A stretch of DNA of 36,836 bases, from the NCBI GenBank assembly GCA_017468865.1, contig JAFUHM010000018.1, positions 1 to 36,836 of the forward strand. Reading direction: 5' to 3'. This stretch comes from Oscillospiraceae bacterium (GTDB lineage Bacteria; Bacillota; Clostridia; Oscillospirales; Ruminococcaceae). Position numbers and translations under genes: made by a program. The notes under the pieces were generated by a model. The model had not been told where the DNA came from and did no database searches. It saw only the letters and a list, made by a program, of their open reading frames with translations. Positions 1 to 8,347 of the stretch are shown here, one piece after another; the stretch's first letter is position 1; every line of letters begins with the position of its first letter.

Positions 1-48
1 CGCTCCGCTCCTCACTCCAAAAGGTGCTTGCCAATTGCTGCCAACGAC

Positions 49-82
49 AAAGCAGCCTGCACAAATTGCACAGACTGCTTTT
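49..82. terminator. Hairpin near the left edge, possible terminator
   Basis: AAAGCAG and CTG at 49-59 pair with CAG and CTGCTTT at 71-81, with one mismatch, around a short A/T-rich loop. The plus strand continues into a short T run. This could end a plus-strand gene entering from the left or serve the minus-strand GH39 operon. The rest of 1-240 shows no credible gene; a small CTGTC/GACAG hairpin lies near 113-127. Confidence 0.4.
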
Positions 83-240
83 GGTTACTACATAGATTAT
101 TTTTGTTTTTTGCGCTGTCTACTTGACAGGGGGCGGGTCACTTTACACTCAGGGGCGAAACTTCTATATAGGTATCTGTTTTAATTCGGGTCGTTTCTTT
201 GTGTCTCCGCTGATAGCGGTGATCGCAAAAGGCGGTGATG

Positions 241-1731
241 TCAGTGAAAGGACAGTACCTTTTCGTAATCGTAGCCCCTGTCGGGTGTGAAGTGTCTTTC
301 CTTCAGTTCAAAGTAAATGACGCCATTCCTCCCGACGGTGACGGGGAACTCTGCTCGGCCGTCCTTCGGGGCGATGATGTCGGTGGAGAGTTTCGGGCGG
401 GAAGCGTCCCGTATCGTCCCGATATCTTCCTTTGAGGGATAGGCAGGCTCCCCCAGATCGTGCCATACTTTCAAGGGGTTGCAGGTGTCTTCATCGACGC
501 AGTACTTAATGAGGGCGTACTCCCTGCCCGAAGTCTGAAGCTCGATCTGATGGGTGACAGCTTCACTGTCGGTGTTCCACAGGATGCCTGCGTATCCCTG
601 TTTCGTCCTGCAAATGACGGCGGTTCTGCCTTTGAAGACGCAGGCTGCCGCCTTTTCTTTCAGCCTTTTGTAGAAGGCGAATGTGTGAAGCGTGGGCTTT
701 GGTATGTTATTTGCGGCGCAGAGCCCGAAGCCGCCGTGGAAGAGGGAGAAGTGGACGCCGTTCTCCTCAAAGACATCACCGAATGTCCAGTAGGAGTAGC
801 TTTCGTTCACGTCACCGAGCCGTGAGAGCTGCTCGGCGATATATGCGGCATTCAGGTTAGTGTCATGTATCACGCCCCTCGGAGTGTAGGATGTGGAGAA
901 CTCCGTGATGTGTATGGGCTTTCCACGGTACTCGTCAAAGCTGTCGATGATGTCCCGTGTGGAGCGGAGATTGCTCATCCTCTCATCGGGATCCTGAAGC
1001 TTGGAATAGTCATAGTGACCTATGCGCTCGGGAAACTCCACGGTGTAGTGATGACGGGTGATGAAGTCGGGGTCGAGTCCGTTCTCACGGCAGAAGTCAA
1101 GGAATGCCTTTATCCAGACCGCATCCTTGACTCCGCAGATGGCGGGGCCGCCTACCCTGAACCTGCTGTCATAAGCCTTTATTGCTGTAAAGGTCTCCCT
1201 GAAAAGGCGGAAATACTCATCCATATCCGCACCCTTCCAGAAGCCGGGGAGATTGGGCTCGTTCCACACCTCGACAGGCCAGTTCACCACATCTTCACCG
1301 TACCGCTCTTTCAGATGCTCCAGAAGGGCGATGACCATGTCTGTCCATTTCTTATAGTCCTTGGGCGGGGTGACATTGCCCTTCCAGTAGAATATGGTCT
1401 GATCTCCGCTCGCCATCTTCTCGGGCATGAAACCCAGTTCGAGGAAGGGGCGTATATCAAGGCGGATGAAGCTGTCGATTATCCTGTCGATGTAGGTGTA
1501 GTTGTATTCGGTCTTGACTTCCCCGTCCTCCTCGTATTCGTGGTAGATCGCCACATCATCCGTGAAGAGCCCGTGTCCCCGTATGAATTTAAATCCTATC
1601 TCCTGCTGGACAAACTCCAGTTCCTTCAGGTATTCCTCCGTGAGAGCGAGCCCCAGCCTTCCCGTGCCCACACAGAAGTCAACGTTGTTATTGAAGGGGA
1701 TGTTCCCCTTTTCATCTGCTGTTATCTTCAA
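241..1731 (-). CDS. GH39 family glycosidase, probable beta-xylosidase
   Basis: The 496-residue protein is a clan-A TIM-barrel glycosidase resembling family GH39 xylan 1,4-beta-xylosidases. The acid/base glutamate is visible in WNEPN (E158) and the nucleophile in HITEFS (E277), close to the positions known for the Thermoanaerobacterium GH39 enzyme. A beta-rich accessory region follows to the C terminus. No signal peptide is present, so a cytoplasmic role on imported xylo-oligosaccharides or related glycosides is likely. The start appears to be TTG, preceded by AAGGTG at a good distance; no suitable ATG lies nearby. It is the last gene of a three-gene minus-strand operon, 13 nt after the FMN enzyme. 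The exact substrate (xyloside versus another glycoside) cannot be set from sequence. Confidence 0.88.
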   Translation of the reverse strand: MKITADEKGNIPFNNNVDFCVGTGRLGLALTEEYLKELEFVQQEIGFKFIRGHGLFTDDVAIYHEYEEDGEVKTEYNYTYIDRIIDSFIRLDIRPFLELGFMPEKMASGDQTIFYWKGNVTPPKDYKKWTDMVIALLEHLKERYGEDVVNWPVEVWNEPNLPGFWKGADMDEYFRLFRETFTAIKAYDSRFRVGGPAICGVKDAVWIKAFLDFCRENGLDPDFITRHHYTVEFPERIGHYDYSKLQDPDERMSNLRSTRDIIDSFDEYRGKPIHITEFSTSYTPRGVIHDTNLNAAYIAEQLSRLGDVNESYSYWTFGDVFEENGVHFSLFHGGFGLCAANNIPKPTLHTFAFYKRLKEKAAACVFKGRTAVICRTKQGYAGILWNTDSEAVTHQIELQTSGREYALIKYCVDEDTCNPLKVWHDLGEPAYPSKEDIGTIRDASRPKLSTDIIAPKDGRAEFPVTVGRNGVIYFELKERHFTPDRGYDYEKVLSFH

Positions 1732-1744
1732 GACAGCACCTTCC

Positions 1745-2644
1745 TTACTTCATGAAATGCAGCGTACTGCTGTCGATGTCCTTTACCGTCCTTGCTCCCG
1801 TAAAGCTCATTATAAGGCGGAGCTCATTGCCGACACCCGTTATGAAGTCCCTGACTCCCTGTATGCCGCTGCTCTCAAGGGGCGCCATCATGGATCTGCC
1901 CACGCAGGCGCCGTCCGCACCGAGGGCGATGGCTTTGTACACATCAGCACCGCTTGCGATGCCGCAGTCAACGAGTATCTTCACATCACGCCCCGACAGG
2001 GCTTTTTTTATTTCAGGCAGTATCATCGTGGGGGGCATCGCATAGGGCATACGTCCGTGATGATGGCTGACTATTATGCACCTGACACCGATGTCTGCGC
2101 ATTTGAGGGCGTCCGACACGCTCAGTACCCCCTTGACGAAGAAGGGGAGCTTGGTGTCCGACACATAGGAGGCGAGCATATCTTCGGTCTGGGATGCCAT
2201 CAGCTCACCTACGCAGATGTCATATCCCTTCTCACCGAAAATGTGGTCGATATCCATGCCTATGCCGAATGCGCCCGCATCCTCCGCAAACCGCATCTGA
2301 TCCCTGACCTTTGCGTTATCCGCATAGGGCTTTACTATCCTGACGGTCTTTGCCCCCCTGGATACGATGCGCTCAAACATATCGTTCTCCATCATGCCGC
2401 AGAAGTTGAGTATATTCAGCTTCCCTGCGGCGGCGGAGTATTCTTCCAGCCCCGTCATTTCCCGTCCGTGCAGCTTTCCTATATGGGAGAAGGCGGGCGT
2501 CATCACAGGCATGGAGAAGGTGCTCCCGAAAAGCTCAGCGGTCGTGTCAGCCGCCACGGAGCCTATGAGCCTTTCCTCGATAACTATGCTGTCCATGTAC
2601 CTTTCGTTGATCGCATTAGGGTCAGATGATCTTGTATAGTCCAT
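1745..2644 (-). CDS. FMN-dependent alpha-hydroxy-acid dehydrogenase-like protein
   Basis: The 299-residue protein belongs to the lactate oxidase / glycolate oxidase / isopentenyl-diphosphate isomerase-2-like FMN barrel group. K171 lies in FVKGVLS, and the C-terminal FMN phosphate-binding part reads DCGIASGADVYKA...GADGACVGR (226-250). The usual SNHGGR active-site stretch reads SHHHGR (193-198): the catalytic His and Arg are kept but the neighbouring Asn and first Gly are both His. The protein is shorter than typical ~350-370-residue members, mainly at the N terminus. I chose the second Met (2644) because AAGGAGG lies just before it; the upstream Met at 2668 lacks one. The first 23 bases overlap the preceding isomerase gene, which indicates translational coupling. 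The substrate is unknown; operon context suggests sugar acid or hydroxy acid chemistry. Confidence 0.78.
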   Translation of the reverse strand: MDYTRSSDPNAINERYMDSIVIEERLIGSVAADTTAELFGSTFSMPVMTPAFSHIGKLHGREMTGLEEYSAAAGKLNILNFCGMMENDMFERIVSRGAKTVRIVKPYADNAKVRDQMRFAEDAGAFGIGMDIDHIFGEKGYDICVGELMASQTEDMLASYVSDTKLPFFVKGVLSVSDALKCADIGVRCIIVSHHHGRMPYAMPPTMILPEIKKALSGRDVKILVDCGIASGADVYKAIALGADGACVGRSMMAPLESSGIQGVRDFITGVGNELRLIMSFTGARTVKDIDSSTLHFMK

Positions 2645-3455
2645 GAAGTTCCTCCTTGAGATAGGCAAGATATGTGATGTATTCTTCGTCGGTGTCCAGA
2701 TGCTCCAGTATTACGGGCATATCCCCGTCAAGCCTGTCCAGGGCTTCGGCATAGCAGCGCAGGGGGAATTCCCCCCTGCCCGGAGCACATTCCTCAAGCT
2801 GAAGGGTGTATTCCTCTTTCAGGTGGACATCCTTTATGTGACAGCTCCTGATCTTTCCGCCCAGAACAAAAACGCATCTGTCTATGAACTTTTCGGGGGC
2901 AAAGTACCTGTCAGCGGAGTTTATCATGTTGGTGATGTCAAGATGCACCGCAAACCGTTCCCTGTCCACCGCCTCTATGAGCCGTGCGTACTCTTCGGGT
3001 CCTGTGGGTATCATCCACGGCATAGGCTCAAGGGTGAAATATGTGTCGGTGATCTCTGCCCTGTCTATGATCTCACGGACAGTCTTTACGGTGAGGTCAA
3101 AGACTTCGTCGGAGAAATTGTCACGGCAGCCGCCGTCCCACCGCTTACCCCGTGAGCCTGCCACATTCACGGCGCAGCGTGCTCCCAGCCTGTCTGCCAG
3201 TTTCAGCTGAGACACGGAGTAGTCGATGTTCCTTCGCCGCTCTTCTTCATCGGTGGAAAGGGTGTTGCGCCAGATGCCCACTTCCGCCGTCATCAGCCCC
3301 TTATCATCGGCGGCTTTCTTGTATGCGGCGATGCGGTCTTCGCTGTCTGTGGCCGAAAGGGGGAAGACTGCCGCAGAGCAGCCGAGCCCTGCCTGTTTGT
3401 CTGCCCATTCTTCGGGGGATGAGTGTGCAAGCGGTGATGAGATGCCCAGTCTCAT
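2622..3455 (-). CDS. Sugar phosphate isomerase/epimerase-like TIM barrel
   Basis: The 277-residue protein matches the xylose isomerase-like / AP-endonuclease-2 superfamily in overall pattern. Likely metal-site residues are E143 (TLEPMPW), D173 (HLDITNM), H206 (SCHIKDV) and E251 (ILEHLD), the usual Glu-Asp-His-Glu set of sugar epimerases in this fold. No signal peptide is present, so it should be cytoplasmic. AAAGGAG lies just before the ATG. It is the first gene of the minus-strand operon and overlaps the FMN enzyme at its 3' end. With the GH39 enzyme downstream, it probably processes a sugar released by that glycosidase. The particular sugar cannot be named; 2-keto-myo-inositol dehydratase-like or tagatose/psicose epimerase-like activities are alternatives. 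Confidence 0.75.
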   Translation of the reverse strand: MRLGISSPLAHSSPEEWADKQAGLGCSAAVFPLSATDSEDRIAAYKKAADDKGLMTAEVGIWRNTLSTDEEERRRNIDYSVSQLKLADRLGARCAVNVAGSRGKRWDGGCRDNFSDEVFDLTVKTVREIIDRAEITDTYFTLEPMPWMIPTGPEEYARLIEAVDRERFAVHLDITNMINSADRYFAPEKFIDRCVFVLGGKIRSCHIKDVHLKEEYTLQLEECAPGRGEFPLRCYAEALDRLDGDMPVILEHLDTDEEYITYLAYLKEELHGLYKII

Positions 3456-3516
3456 AAGATCACTCCTTTATGTCTGTGTCCCCTGCTGAAGATCAGGATG
3501 GGACATCGCTGTCTTG

Positions 3517-3545
3517 ATTATAGCATTTTCCGTGCGGATTGTCCA
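3517..3545 (-). promoter_or_regulatory. Promoter of the GH39 operon
   Basis: Read on the minus strand, TGGACA (3545-3540) is followed after 17 bases by a perfect TATAAT (3522-3517), about 60 bases before the first gene. A small A-rich hairpin (GCTG/CAGC, 3549-3564) lies just upstream, in the space shared with the divergent TetR promoter. Confidence 0.75.
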
Positions 3546-3616
3546 TACGCTGTAAAAAAACAGCAAAAAAAGAATGATGGAAATTCGGCAAAGCAAAAAA
3601 AGTTTGTTTTTATCTC

Positions 3617-3645
3617 TTGACAAACGGAAAAAAATGGTGTATACT
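3617..3645 (+). promoter_or_regulatory. Promoter of the tetR-phosphotransferase operon
   Basis: A perfect TTGACA (3617-3622), a 17-base spacer and TATACT (3640-3645) give a strong sigma-A type promoter. The predicted start point lies at about 3651, at the beginning of the palindromic operator. Confidence 0.82.
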
Positions 3646-3650
3646 GTGAT

Positions 3651-3670
3651 TAATTAAACACGTTTAATTA
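3651..3670. promoter_or_regulatory. Probable TetR operator palindrome
   Basis: TAATTAAAC (3651-3659) and GTTTAATTA (3662-3670) form a perfect inverted repeat with 9-bp arms and a 2-bp centre. It begins five bases after the -10 box, so bound repressor would block transcription start. Its position immediately before tetR suggests autoregulation; binding itself is inferred. Confidence 0.72.
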
Positions 3671-3681
3671 TGAGGTGCGAA

Positions 3682-4257
3682 ATGAAGAGAGATGCGGACA
3701 AAACAAGGCAAGCCCTTCTGGATGCGGCAGAAAAGCTGATGACACAGTGCGATGACCCTGCATCGGTCACGGCAAGGGCTATCACAAAAGAGGCGAACGT
3801 GAACCTTGCCATGATAAATTATTTCTTCGGGTCAAGGGAGGGGCTGATCTTTGAAGTGTTTTCAAGGCTGCAACAAGAGGCGGCTGAAAACGACCCCCGT
3901 TTCGGGGAGATACTCTGCGGCGATATGCCGCCGAAGGAGAAGCTAAAGGAGATACATTTCAAGTCCATGAAGCTGATGCTCGTAAACTTCAGCTACTGTC
4001 GGGCACTCACCAAATATATCCTCATCAACCGCAGCATAGGCGGAGAGAGAGGGAGCGTCCCCTTTATCGAGGAGCATTTTCAGGGGCGCAGGACGGAGGG
4101 AGAGTGCAGGCTCATTGCCTTTGAGCTGTCAAGCCTTCATGAGCTGGCGGTGCTGAGGAAGGATGAACTGCGTGACATATGCGGCATAGACCTCACCGAT
4201 GATGAGGTGCTGCGAAGATATGTGGAAGACAATGTTGAACGCTTTCTGGGGGAATAG
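3682..4257 (+). CDS. TetR/AcrR-family transcriptional regulator
   Basis: The 191-residue protein has a TetR-type N-terminal helix-turn-helix. The pattern starts at KTRQALLDAAEKLM, continues through ARAITKEANVN and ends at MINYFFGSREGLIFEVF, roughly residues 7-60; the rest is a helical ligand/dimer domain. I start it at 3682, because GAGGTG sits four bases before that ATG, whereas the earlier ATG (3670) lies inside the operator palindrome and has no binding site. The next gene starts 2 nt after its stop, so the pair forms an operon. It probably represses its own promoter through the 20-bp palindrome and responds to a small molecule, possibly a substrate of the adjacent phosphotransferase. The ligand is unknown. 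Confidence 0.88.
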   Translation: MKRDADKTRQALLDAAEKLMTQCDDPASVTARAITKEANVNLAMINYFFGSREGLIFEVFSRLQQEAAENDPRFGEILCGDMPPKEKLKEIHFKSMKLMLVNFSYCRALTKYILINRSIGGERGSVPFIEEHFQGRRTEGECRLIAFELSSLHELAVLRKDELRDICGIDLTDDEVLRRYVEDNVERFLGE

Positions 4258-4259
4258 CT

Positions 4260-6575
4260 ATGTATATTTATGCTCTGAAGGATGCAGACAGGGACAATAC
4301 AGGCGGCAAGGCGGAGGGCCTTGCAAGGATGATAAGGATGCACCTGCCCGTACCCGATGGATATGTCATCACGGCGGATGCCTTTGAAAATGGCGGCATA
4401 AGGAAAAAGGCTCTGGGTGAGCTGGAAATGTTCATCAAAAGGCTCGACCCGTCACGCACCTATGCGGTGCGCTCCTCTGCCATAGGTGAGGACGGGGGAG
4501 AAAACTCCTTTGCAGGCGCCTATGAAACGGTCATCGACGTGAAAAGAGAGGACATTGTCGGAGCGGTGCTCCGTGTGGCGAAGTCTGCCGGGAACGAAAG
4601 GGTATCGGTATATGCGGAGGAAAGGAACACGGGTACGGGCGGCACGGCTGTCATAATACAGGAGTTCGTACACGCAGACATGGCAGGGGTGCTGTTCACC
4701 GCCGACCCCGTCACCGCCGACAGAGGGGTGATGAAGGGGAGCTATGTCCACGGCGACGGTGAGAGGCTCGTCTCGGGTGAGGGCATGGACGGAGAATTTT
4801 CCATAGATGCCCTTACGTCCGAATGCAGGGGCAGTGATGAGATGCGCCCCTACGCAGGGAAGATGCTGAAGTACGCACTGAAGCTGTCTGCCGAAAAGCC
4901 TGTGGACATCGAATTTGCCATAGCGGACAGGAAGCTGTACCTGCTCCAGTGCCGCCCCATCACCACCCTGTTTGAGAATGATATAGACAACTTTGACATA
5001 AACGATTCTCTTGAGGGGGAGCTGCTGCTGTCAAAGACGAATGTGGGCGAGATATTCCTGCGGCCTGTCTCCCCTGTCACCTATTCCATGCTGAGAAACA
5101 TCTGTGAGACGATAGGGATACCCCTTATCTCGAATGTCTGCGGACAGCTTTATCTTAACATAAGCGGAGTCTGCTCCATGATAATGTCCTTCGGCGTCAG
5201 CAAGAAAAAGGCGTTTTCCCTCATCAGGGAAATTGCAGGGGGCATCCCCGAAGGCATCGAGATCCCCGTGTACAGGTTCGACAGGAGGAAGATAGGCAAA
5301 AGCTTGCTGAATATGGCAAAGAGCAGCTTCACTTCAAAAAAGAACAGGGAATACAGCAGCAAAAAGATAAAGGGGCATATAACCGAAAAAAGCCTTGAGA
5401 TAGTCGAACTGATACACGGCGCACGGAGCAAGGCGCAGCTGCTTCGCATCTGGGAGGAAAAATGCGTGCCCTTCATGAATGCGACCCTTTCCGTCATAAT
5501 GACGGGACTTTCCGTAAAGCCCCTGTTCACCACACGGGAGAAGCTGGAAAAGATATGCGGCGCCGATCTTGCGGACAGGCTCCTTTCGGACTGCTCCGGA
5601 AGCGGCTGCATCGAAAGTCTGGGGACGCTGCTTGCGCTGGAGGATGTGACGGAAGGGCGCATGGAGCGGGAAGACTACATAAGGCGGTACGGTCACCGCC
5701 ATGCAAACGAAATGGAGCTTGCCCTGCCCTATCCCTATGAAGACCCGAACTTCCCCGACAATGTGATAGAGGAATACAGAAACTCCCCCGTAAGCGCAAA
5801 GCAGATGAAGGCGGCTCAGGAGGAACGGCACAGGCAGGCGGTGAGGGAGTTTGACAGCAGGTATCCCGAATATTCCTCAAAGCTCGGGAAAATGCTGAAA
5901 AGCTATTCCGATGCTGTCTACGGGAGAGAGGTCATCAGGAGCGATGCGCTCCGCTTCTTCTGCATGATAAGGGAGTATCTGAAAAAGGCAGGTGAGCTGA
6001 CGGGGACAGGCGATGATATATTCATGCTGTACATAGATGAGACGGCAGAGCTTCTCAAAGGGGATGAGCGGTGCCTTGCCTTTGTAAGAAGGCGGAGGGA
6101 GATATACGAAAGGCAGTGCAGTTATCCCAATTTCCCCAATACCATCAGGGGGCGCTTCACCGTGGAGGAATGGACGGCAGGCGGCAGCCGGGGGGGATAT
6201 TACCGCTTCGGCGAGAACAGGGATGATGCGGATGAGGACACCGTATGCGGCATCCCCGGCGCAGTAGGTCAGTGTGAGGGCATCGCAAGGGTGCTTTCGG
6301 ATATAGATGAGGCGGACAGCATAGAGCAGGGCGAGATACTGGTAGTGCCTGCCGCAAACATCGGCTGGGTGAAGGTGTTCCCCAGAATATCCGCACTTGT
6401 GACGGATATAGGCGCACCTCTTTCCCATGCGGTGATAGTGGCAAGGGAACTGGGCATACCTGCGGCGGTGAGCTGTCAGGATGCGGCATCACGGATAGTG
6501 AGCGGTGACAGGATAAGGGTGGACGGTACTCTCGGCAAGGTGTACATCCTTGAACGGGGGCGGTCGGGGCAGTGA
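4260..6575 (+). CDS. PEP-utilising phosphotransferase, rifampin phosphotransferase-like
   Basis: The 771-residue protein has an N-terminal PEP synthase/PPDK-type ATP-grasp domain with GGKAEGLA, VRSSAIGED, GVLFTADPVT and LLQCRPIT signatures (about 1-240). A long helical middle region contains YGHRHANEMEL. The swivelling phospho-histidine domain is at the very C terminus, with GAPLSHAVIVARELGIPA (His723). PEP synthase instead carries a further PEP-binding barrel after the His domain, absent here; this ATP-grasp/middle/His order is that of rifampin phosphotransferases. Known family members transfer the beta-phosphate of ATP to rifamycins, but many homologues have unknown substrates. It is transcribed with the TetR gene upstream, consistent with inducible detoxification. 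Whether it acts on a rifamycin or another small molecule is open. Confidence 0.8.
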   Translation: MYIYALKDADRDNTGGKAEGLARMIRMHLPVPDGYVITADAFENGGIRKKALGELEMFIKRLDPSRTYAVRSSAIGEDGGENSFAGAYETVIDVKREDIVGAVLRVAKSAGNERVSVYAEERNTGTGGTAVIIQEFVHADMAGVLFTADPVTADRGVMKGSYVHGDGERLVSGEGMDGEFSIDALTSECRGSDEMRPYAGKMLKYALKLSAEKPVDIEFAIADRKLYLLQCRPITTLFENDIDNFDINDSLEGELLLSKTNVGEIFLRPVSPVTYSMLRNICETIGIPLISNVCGQLYLNISGVCSMIMSFGVSKKKAFSLIREIAGGIPEGIEIPVYRFDRRKIGKSLLNMAKSSFTSKKNREYSSKKIKGHITEKSLEIVELIHGARSKAQLLRIWEEKCVPFMNATLSVIMTGLSVKPLFTTREKLEKICGADLADRLLSDCSGSGCIESLGTLLALEDVTEGRMEREDYIRRYGHRHANEMELALPYPYEDPNFPDNVIEEYRNSPVSAKQMKAAQEERHRQAVREFDSRYPEYSSKLGKMLKSYSDAVYGREVIRSDALRFFCMIREYLKKAGELTGTGDDIFMLYIDETAELLKGDERCLAFVRRRREIYERQCSYPNFPNTIRGRFTVEEWTAGGSRGGYYRFGENRDDADEDTVCGIPGAVGQCEGIARVLSDIDEADSIEQGEILVVPAANIGWVKVFPRISALVTDIGAPLSHAVIVARELGIPAAVSCQDAASRIVSGDRIRVDGTLGKVYILERGRSGQ

Positions 6576-6615
6576 TCTCCCCTGCCTCGGATAACTCGGT
6601 TTTGTTCAAAAACTA

Positions 6616-6645
6616 TTGACATATTTCCGTAAAGTGTGGTATCAT
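6616..6645 (+). promoter_or_regulatory. Promoter of the diguanylate cyclase gene
   Basis: TTGACA (6616-6621) and TATCAT (6640-6645) are separated by 18 bases, 49 bases before the chosen start codon. It lies just downstream of the phosphotransferase gene, so the cyclase can be expressed independently. Confidence 0.7.
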
Positions 6646-6693
6646 ATACATGAAGGTATGTTTGCGTGCGCAGAGCACAGTGAAAGGACTGTT

Positions 6694-8106
6694 ATGGATT
6701 ATCAGAAATATGTTGATGGTTTTGAACTTACCACCTGTATAATATCGGTGGAAAGGTTCCCGGACGGCGGATACGGGAACATACGCATAGTTGCGGGGAA
6801 CAAGGCATATATAGATTCTATAGAGAACCCTTTTAACGGTGCCTCATCCCATATGCTGAACAATAAATTCATCCCCGGCTCCCCTTATGAGAAGTATATC
6901 CCGAAGGATCTGAACTTTGAACAGACCTGCTTCCGGTGTGCTTTTGAGAAAAAGCCCGTCCACACCTATCTGAAGCCCGACCGCTTTGACTGCTGGATAA
7001 ATCAGTACATAATGCCTGTTCACTCCGATGAGCCTGATATAGGATACTGCTGCTATACTCTGGATGTCACCATGGAGGCGGATGCTGCGCTCATGACCAA
7101 TGTGTCGGCATCGACCGCATCAAGTGTGCTGGAGACCTGCATAAAGCTGAGGGGCAGCAGCGACTTTAAAAGTGCGGTGACGGAGGTGATAGCCAATATC
7201 TGCGAATACTGCGGCGCACAAAAGTGTGACCTTCTGCTGACCGATCTCAGGCAGGGCAGCTGCGTGTGCATAGCAGAGTCCGTGGAAGGCAGGATCACGG
7301 AGATCCCCGAGGGCAAGTACGATAATGCACGGTTCTTCGATATAGTGAAGACATGGGGCGATACCATCGCTGGCAGCAATTGCCTGATACTCAAGGATCC
7401 GAGAGAACTGGAGATACTGAAGGAGCGCAATCCTGTATGGTATGAGTCGCTGAGGACGGCAGGGGTGGACAGCATCGTGCTGTTTCCCCTTGTCCGCAAT
7501 GCGGAGACTGTCGGGTATATCTGGGCGACAAACTTTGACCCGTCAAGGGCGCAGAAGATAAAGGACACTCTGGAACTCACCACATACTTTATAGCGGCGG
7601 AGATAGCAAACTTCCAGCTTTTCAGGCGGCTTGAAGCCATGAGCACGGTGGATATGCTGACAGGCATCATGAACCGCAATGCCATGAACAAAAAGGTGGA
7701 TGCCCTTACTTCGGGAGAGGAGAAGGCGCCCGAAAGGTATGCGGTCATCTTTGCCGACCTTAACGGACTTAAAAGGACGAACGACATAAACGGCCACAGT
7801 GCGGGAGACAAGCTCCTGAAGGACGGAGCCGCAAGGCTGAAGGAGCGCTTCCCCGAAAGCGATATATTCCGTGCGGGCGGAGATGAGTTCGTCGTTATCA
7901 GTGACAGGATATCCGAGGCGGAAATGGAAAAGCGTATGCAGGATGTCAGAAAGGACTCCGAGGACGGGAACATCAGCTTTGCCATAGGCGGATTTTATTC
8001 GGAGAAGGGCGAGGATATCAGGCTTGCCATGCGCATCGCCGATGAGAGGATGTATGCCGACAAAAAGGCATATTACGAGAAATTTCCCGAAAGGGCGAGA
8101 GAATGA
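6694..8106 (+). CDS. GAF-GGDEF diguanylate cyclase
   Basis: The 470-residue soluble protein has an N-terminal sensory part, possibly PAS-like (about 1-130). A GAF-like domain follows (about 145-300), then a C-terminal GGDEF domain with an intact AGGDEF signature (GGDEF at 395-399) and the DxLTGxxNR-type entry (VDMLTGIMNRNAM). An active enzyme would make cyclic di-GMP from two GTP. No EAL domain and no membrane segment are seen, so it probably senses a cytoplasmic signal. The start at 6694 is preceded by AAAGGA; earlier in-frame starts overlap the promoter. It stands alone between the phosphotransferase and the serine operon. Confidence 0.88.
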   Translation: MDYQKYVDGFELTTCIISVERFPDGGYGNIRIVAGNKAYIDSIENPFNGASSHMLNNKFIPGSPYEKYIPKDLNFEQTCFRCAFEKKPVHTYLKPDRFDCWINQYIMPVHSDEPDIGYCCYTLDVTMEADAALMTNVSASTASSVLETCIKLRGSSDFKSAVTEVIANICEYCGAQKCDLLLTDLRQGSCVCIAESVEGRITEIPEGKYDNARFFDIVKTWGDTIAGSNCLILKDPRELEILKERNPVWYESLRTAGVDSIVLFPLVRNAETVGYIWATNFDPSRAQKIKDTLELTTYFIAAEIANFQLFRRLEAMSTVDMLTGIMNRNAMNKKVDALTSGEEKAPERYAVIFADLNGLKRTNDINGHSAGDKLLKDGAARLKERFPESDIFRAGGDEFVVISDRISEAEMEKRMQDVRKDSEDGNISFAIGGFYSEKGEDIRLAMRIADERMYADKKAYYEKFPERARE

Positions 8107-8108
8107 TA

Positions 8109-8162
8109 CCGCATCATAAGGATATGTCCTCCTTCCTTCGGAAGGGGGATATTCTTATGCGG
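8109..8162 (+). other. Long imperfect stem-loop after the cyclase gene
   Basis: CCGCAT...ATAAGGATAT...TCCTCCTTCC pairs with GGAAGG...ATATTCTTATGCGG around a TTCG tetraloop, with a few bulges. It starts right after the stop codon. There is no T run, so it may stabilise the 3' end or act as a weak terminator. The small open frame across it (8103-8288) has no ribosome binding site or recognisable sequence. Confidence 0.55.
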
Positions 8163-8256
8163 CGGTGCAGGAAAAGCAATGCTTTGAACATAATTGCGGG
8201 GCTGTCGGTATATATTTTTGTGTATTTCCACAAATGCCTTAAACTGCGTTCATGCC

Positions 8257-8285
8257 TTGACAATCTTATACATAAGTGGTATAAT
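8257..8285 (+). promoter_or_regulatory. Consensus promoter of the serine operon
   Basis: TTGACA (8257-8262), 17 bases, TATAAT (8280-8285): both hexamers and the spacing match the housekeeping consensus exactly. The leader to serC is about 55 nt. A second TATAAT at 8322-8327 has no good -35. Confidence 0.88.
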
Positions 8286-8347
8286 TAAGTGGAATAATGT
8301 TATAGTTTCCGACGTATGGTCTATAATACAGTGGAAGGAAGTTTTTT

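Noticed and set aside
1-240. TTGACA at about 123-128 as a promoter
   Set aside because: No matching -10 at correct spacing and no plus-strand gene follows.
460-2629. Long plus-strand open frames opposite the GH39 and FMN enzyme genes (for example 865-1755 and 1562-2629)
   Set aside because: They mirror well-supported minus-strand genes, have no family-like sequence and lack ribosome binding sites.
8103-8288. 61-codon frame between the cyclase gene and serC
   Set aside because: It runs through a long stem-loop and the serine operon promoter, with no ribosome binding site and no similarity.
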